Below are positions 63,671 through 64,000 of a stretch of 64,000 nucleotides of DNA, piece after piece. Every line of letters begins with the position of its first letter. Positions within the stretch are counted from its first letter, which is position 1. Position numbers and translations under genes: made by a program. The notes under the pieces are model-generated. The model had not been told where the DNA came from. It saw nothing but the letters and a program-made list of their open reading frames with translations, and made no database searches. This DNA comes from Pseudomonas amygdali (lineage in GTDB: Bacteria > Pseudomonadota > Gammaproteobacteria > Pseudomonadales > Pseudomonadaceae), in NCBI RefSeq assembly GCF_002699855.1, contig NZ_LKBW01000310.1:1-64000 (forward strand), given 5' to 3'.

Positions 63671-64000
63671 TCAGCGGTTGATCAGTTGCAGTACCGCGTC
63701 GGTGACCTGCCTGGTGGTGGCCGTGCCGCCGAGGTCCGGGGTATGCAGACCGCTTTCGGTGACCGCCTCGATGGCCGACATCAGGGTCTTGGCCGCTGCC
63801 GATTCACCCAGATGCTCAAGCATCATCGCAGCGGTCCAGAGCGTTGCAATCGGGTTGGCGACGCCTTTGCCTGTGATATCGAAGGCCGAGCCGTGAATCG
63901 GTTCGAACATCGACGGGAAGTTGCGGCCTGGGTTGAGGTTCGCGGTAGGGGCGATGCCCAGGCTGCCGGACAGGGCGGCAGCCAGATCGGAAAGTATGTC
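63671..64000 (-). CDS. ttuC: Tartrate/isopropylmalate-type dehydrogenase, 3' end (partial)
   Basis: The last 109 residues of a beta-decarboxylating dehydrogenase; the frame stays open to the window edge. The pattern FEPIHGSAFDITGKGVANPIA and the LSDLAAALSGSLGIAPTANL block match tartrate dehydrogenase/decarboxylase (TtuC) or D-malate dehydrogenase rather than LeuB, judged from memory. Downstream of it on the same strand is dctA, separated by 105 bp, which fits an organic-acid catabolic unit. Confidence 0.75.
   Translation of the reverse strand, partial: DILSDLAAALSGSLGIAPTANLNPGRNFPSMFEPIHGSAFDITGKGVANPIATLWTAAMMLEHLGESAAAKTLMSAIEAVTESGLHTPDLGGTATTRQVTDAVLQLINR

Noticed and set aside
1..64000. 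CRISPR array, integrase or insertion sequence
   Set aside because: No regularly spaced repeats, transposase or integrase frames or terminal inverted repeats were seen.

Overview
The window looks like core chromosome of a fluorescent Pseudomonas, most likely the P. syringae group. The basis is recognised protein families and gene order (slyX, dps, aspS, yebC, ruvCAB, ybgC-tolQRAB-pal-cpoB-queE-queC, nadA, dapA-bamC-purC), a secreted GH28 polygalacturonase, a chromosomal copA-copB pair, and a degenerate intergenic hairpin of a kind I associate with P. syringae. No database search was possible, so species placement is inference.

Layout. 1-3.1 kb: start of an unidentified divergent gene at the left edge, HIT protein, slyX, a membrane-anchored cold-shock-domain protein, Dps and a small ribbon-helix-helix protein. 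3.4-8.4 kb: aspS, yebC and ruvCAB (Holliday-junction processing). 8.5-15.5 kb: the complete Tol-Pal envelope operon followed by the queuosine genes queE and queC, then tRNA-Lys. 15.8-17.4 kb: polygalacturonase inserted between tRNA-Lys and nadA. 17.8-26.7 kb: nadA, the BepA-like protease, a TusA-like protein, a PerM-like membrane protein, bcp-gcvR, and the dapA-bamC-MBL-purC run. 26.8-28.4 kb: tRNA-Ser, a ParDE-type toxin-antitoxin pair and an orphan GvpU-like gene. 28.6-37.2 kb: NAD-malic enzyme, EptA, RNase D, YcgL, a hydroxyacid dehydrogenase, nitroreductase, YcgN, a DUF2892 protein and a SpoU-type RNA methylase. 37.2-40.9 kb: copA-copB, a YajD-type HNH protein and a cyclic-nucleotide-binding protein. 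41-47.2 kb: oligopeptidase B, small membrane proteins, a class II amidotransferase and a VWA-MoxR pair. 47.4-48.1 kb: a DUF4160/DUF2442-HTH pair that looks like a toxin-antitoxin module. 48.1-55 kb: DUF748 protein, cysK, lpxO and a large SSS-type hybrid histidine kinase. 55.2-57.1 kb: an MFS-acyltransferase fusion gene broken by a one-base frameshift in a G6 run. 57.1-59.5 kb: SBF transporter, rdgC, tRNA-Val and tRNA-Asp. 59.5-60.5 kb: an AT-rich accessory-looking gap with a small secreted protein. 60.6-64 kb: CaiB/BaiF CoA-transferase, a VOC protein, a DctA-type transporter and the 3' part of a tartrate/isopropylmalate-type dehydrogenase, together suggesting use of C4-dicarboxylates or tartrate.

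Themes. Several genes act on the envelope: Tol-Pal, BamC, BepA, EptA, LpxO, CopA/B and the phospholipid acyltransferase fusion. Most of the window is ordinary housekeeping sequence. The parts most worth a second look are the frameshifted fusion, the DUF4160/DUF2442-HTH pair with its palindromic promoter, the orphan GvpU gene, the membrane-bound cold-shock protein, and the small accessory genes beside tRNA genes.
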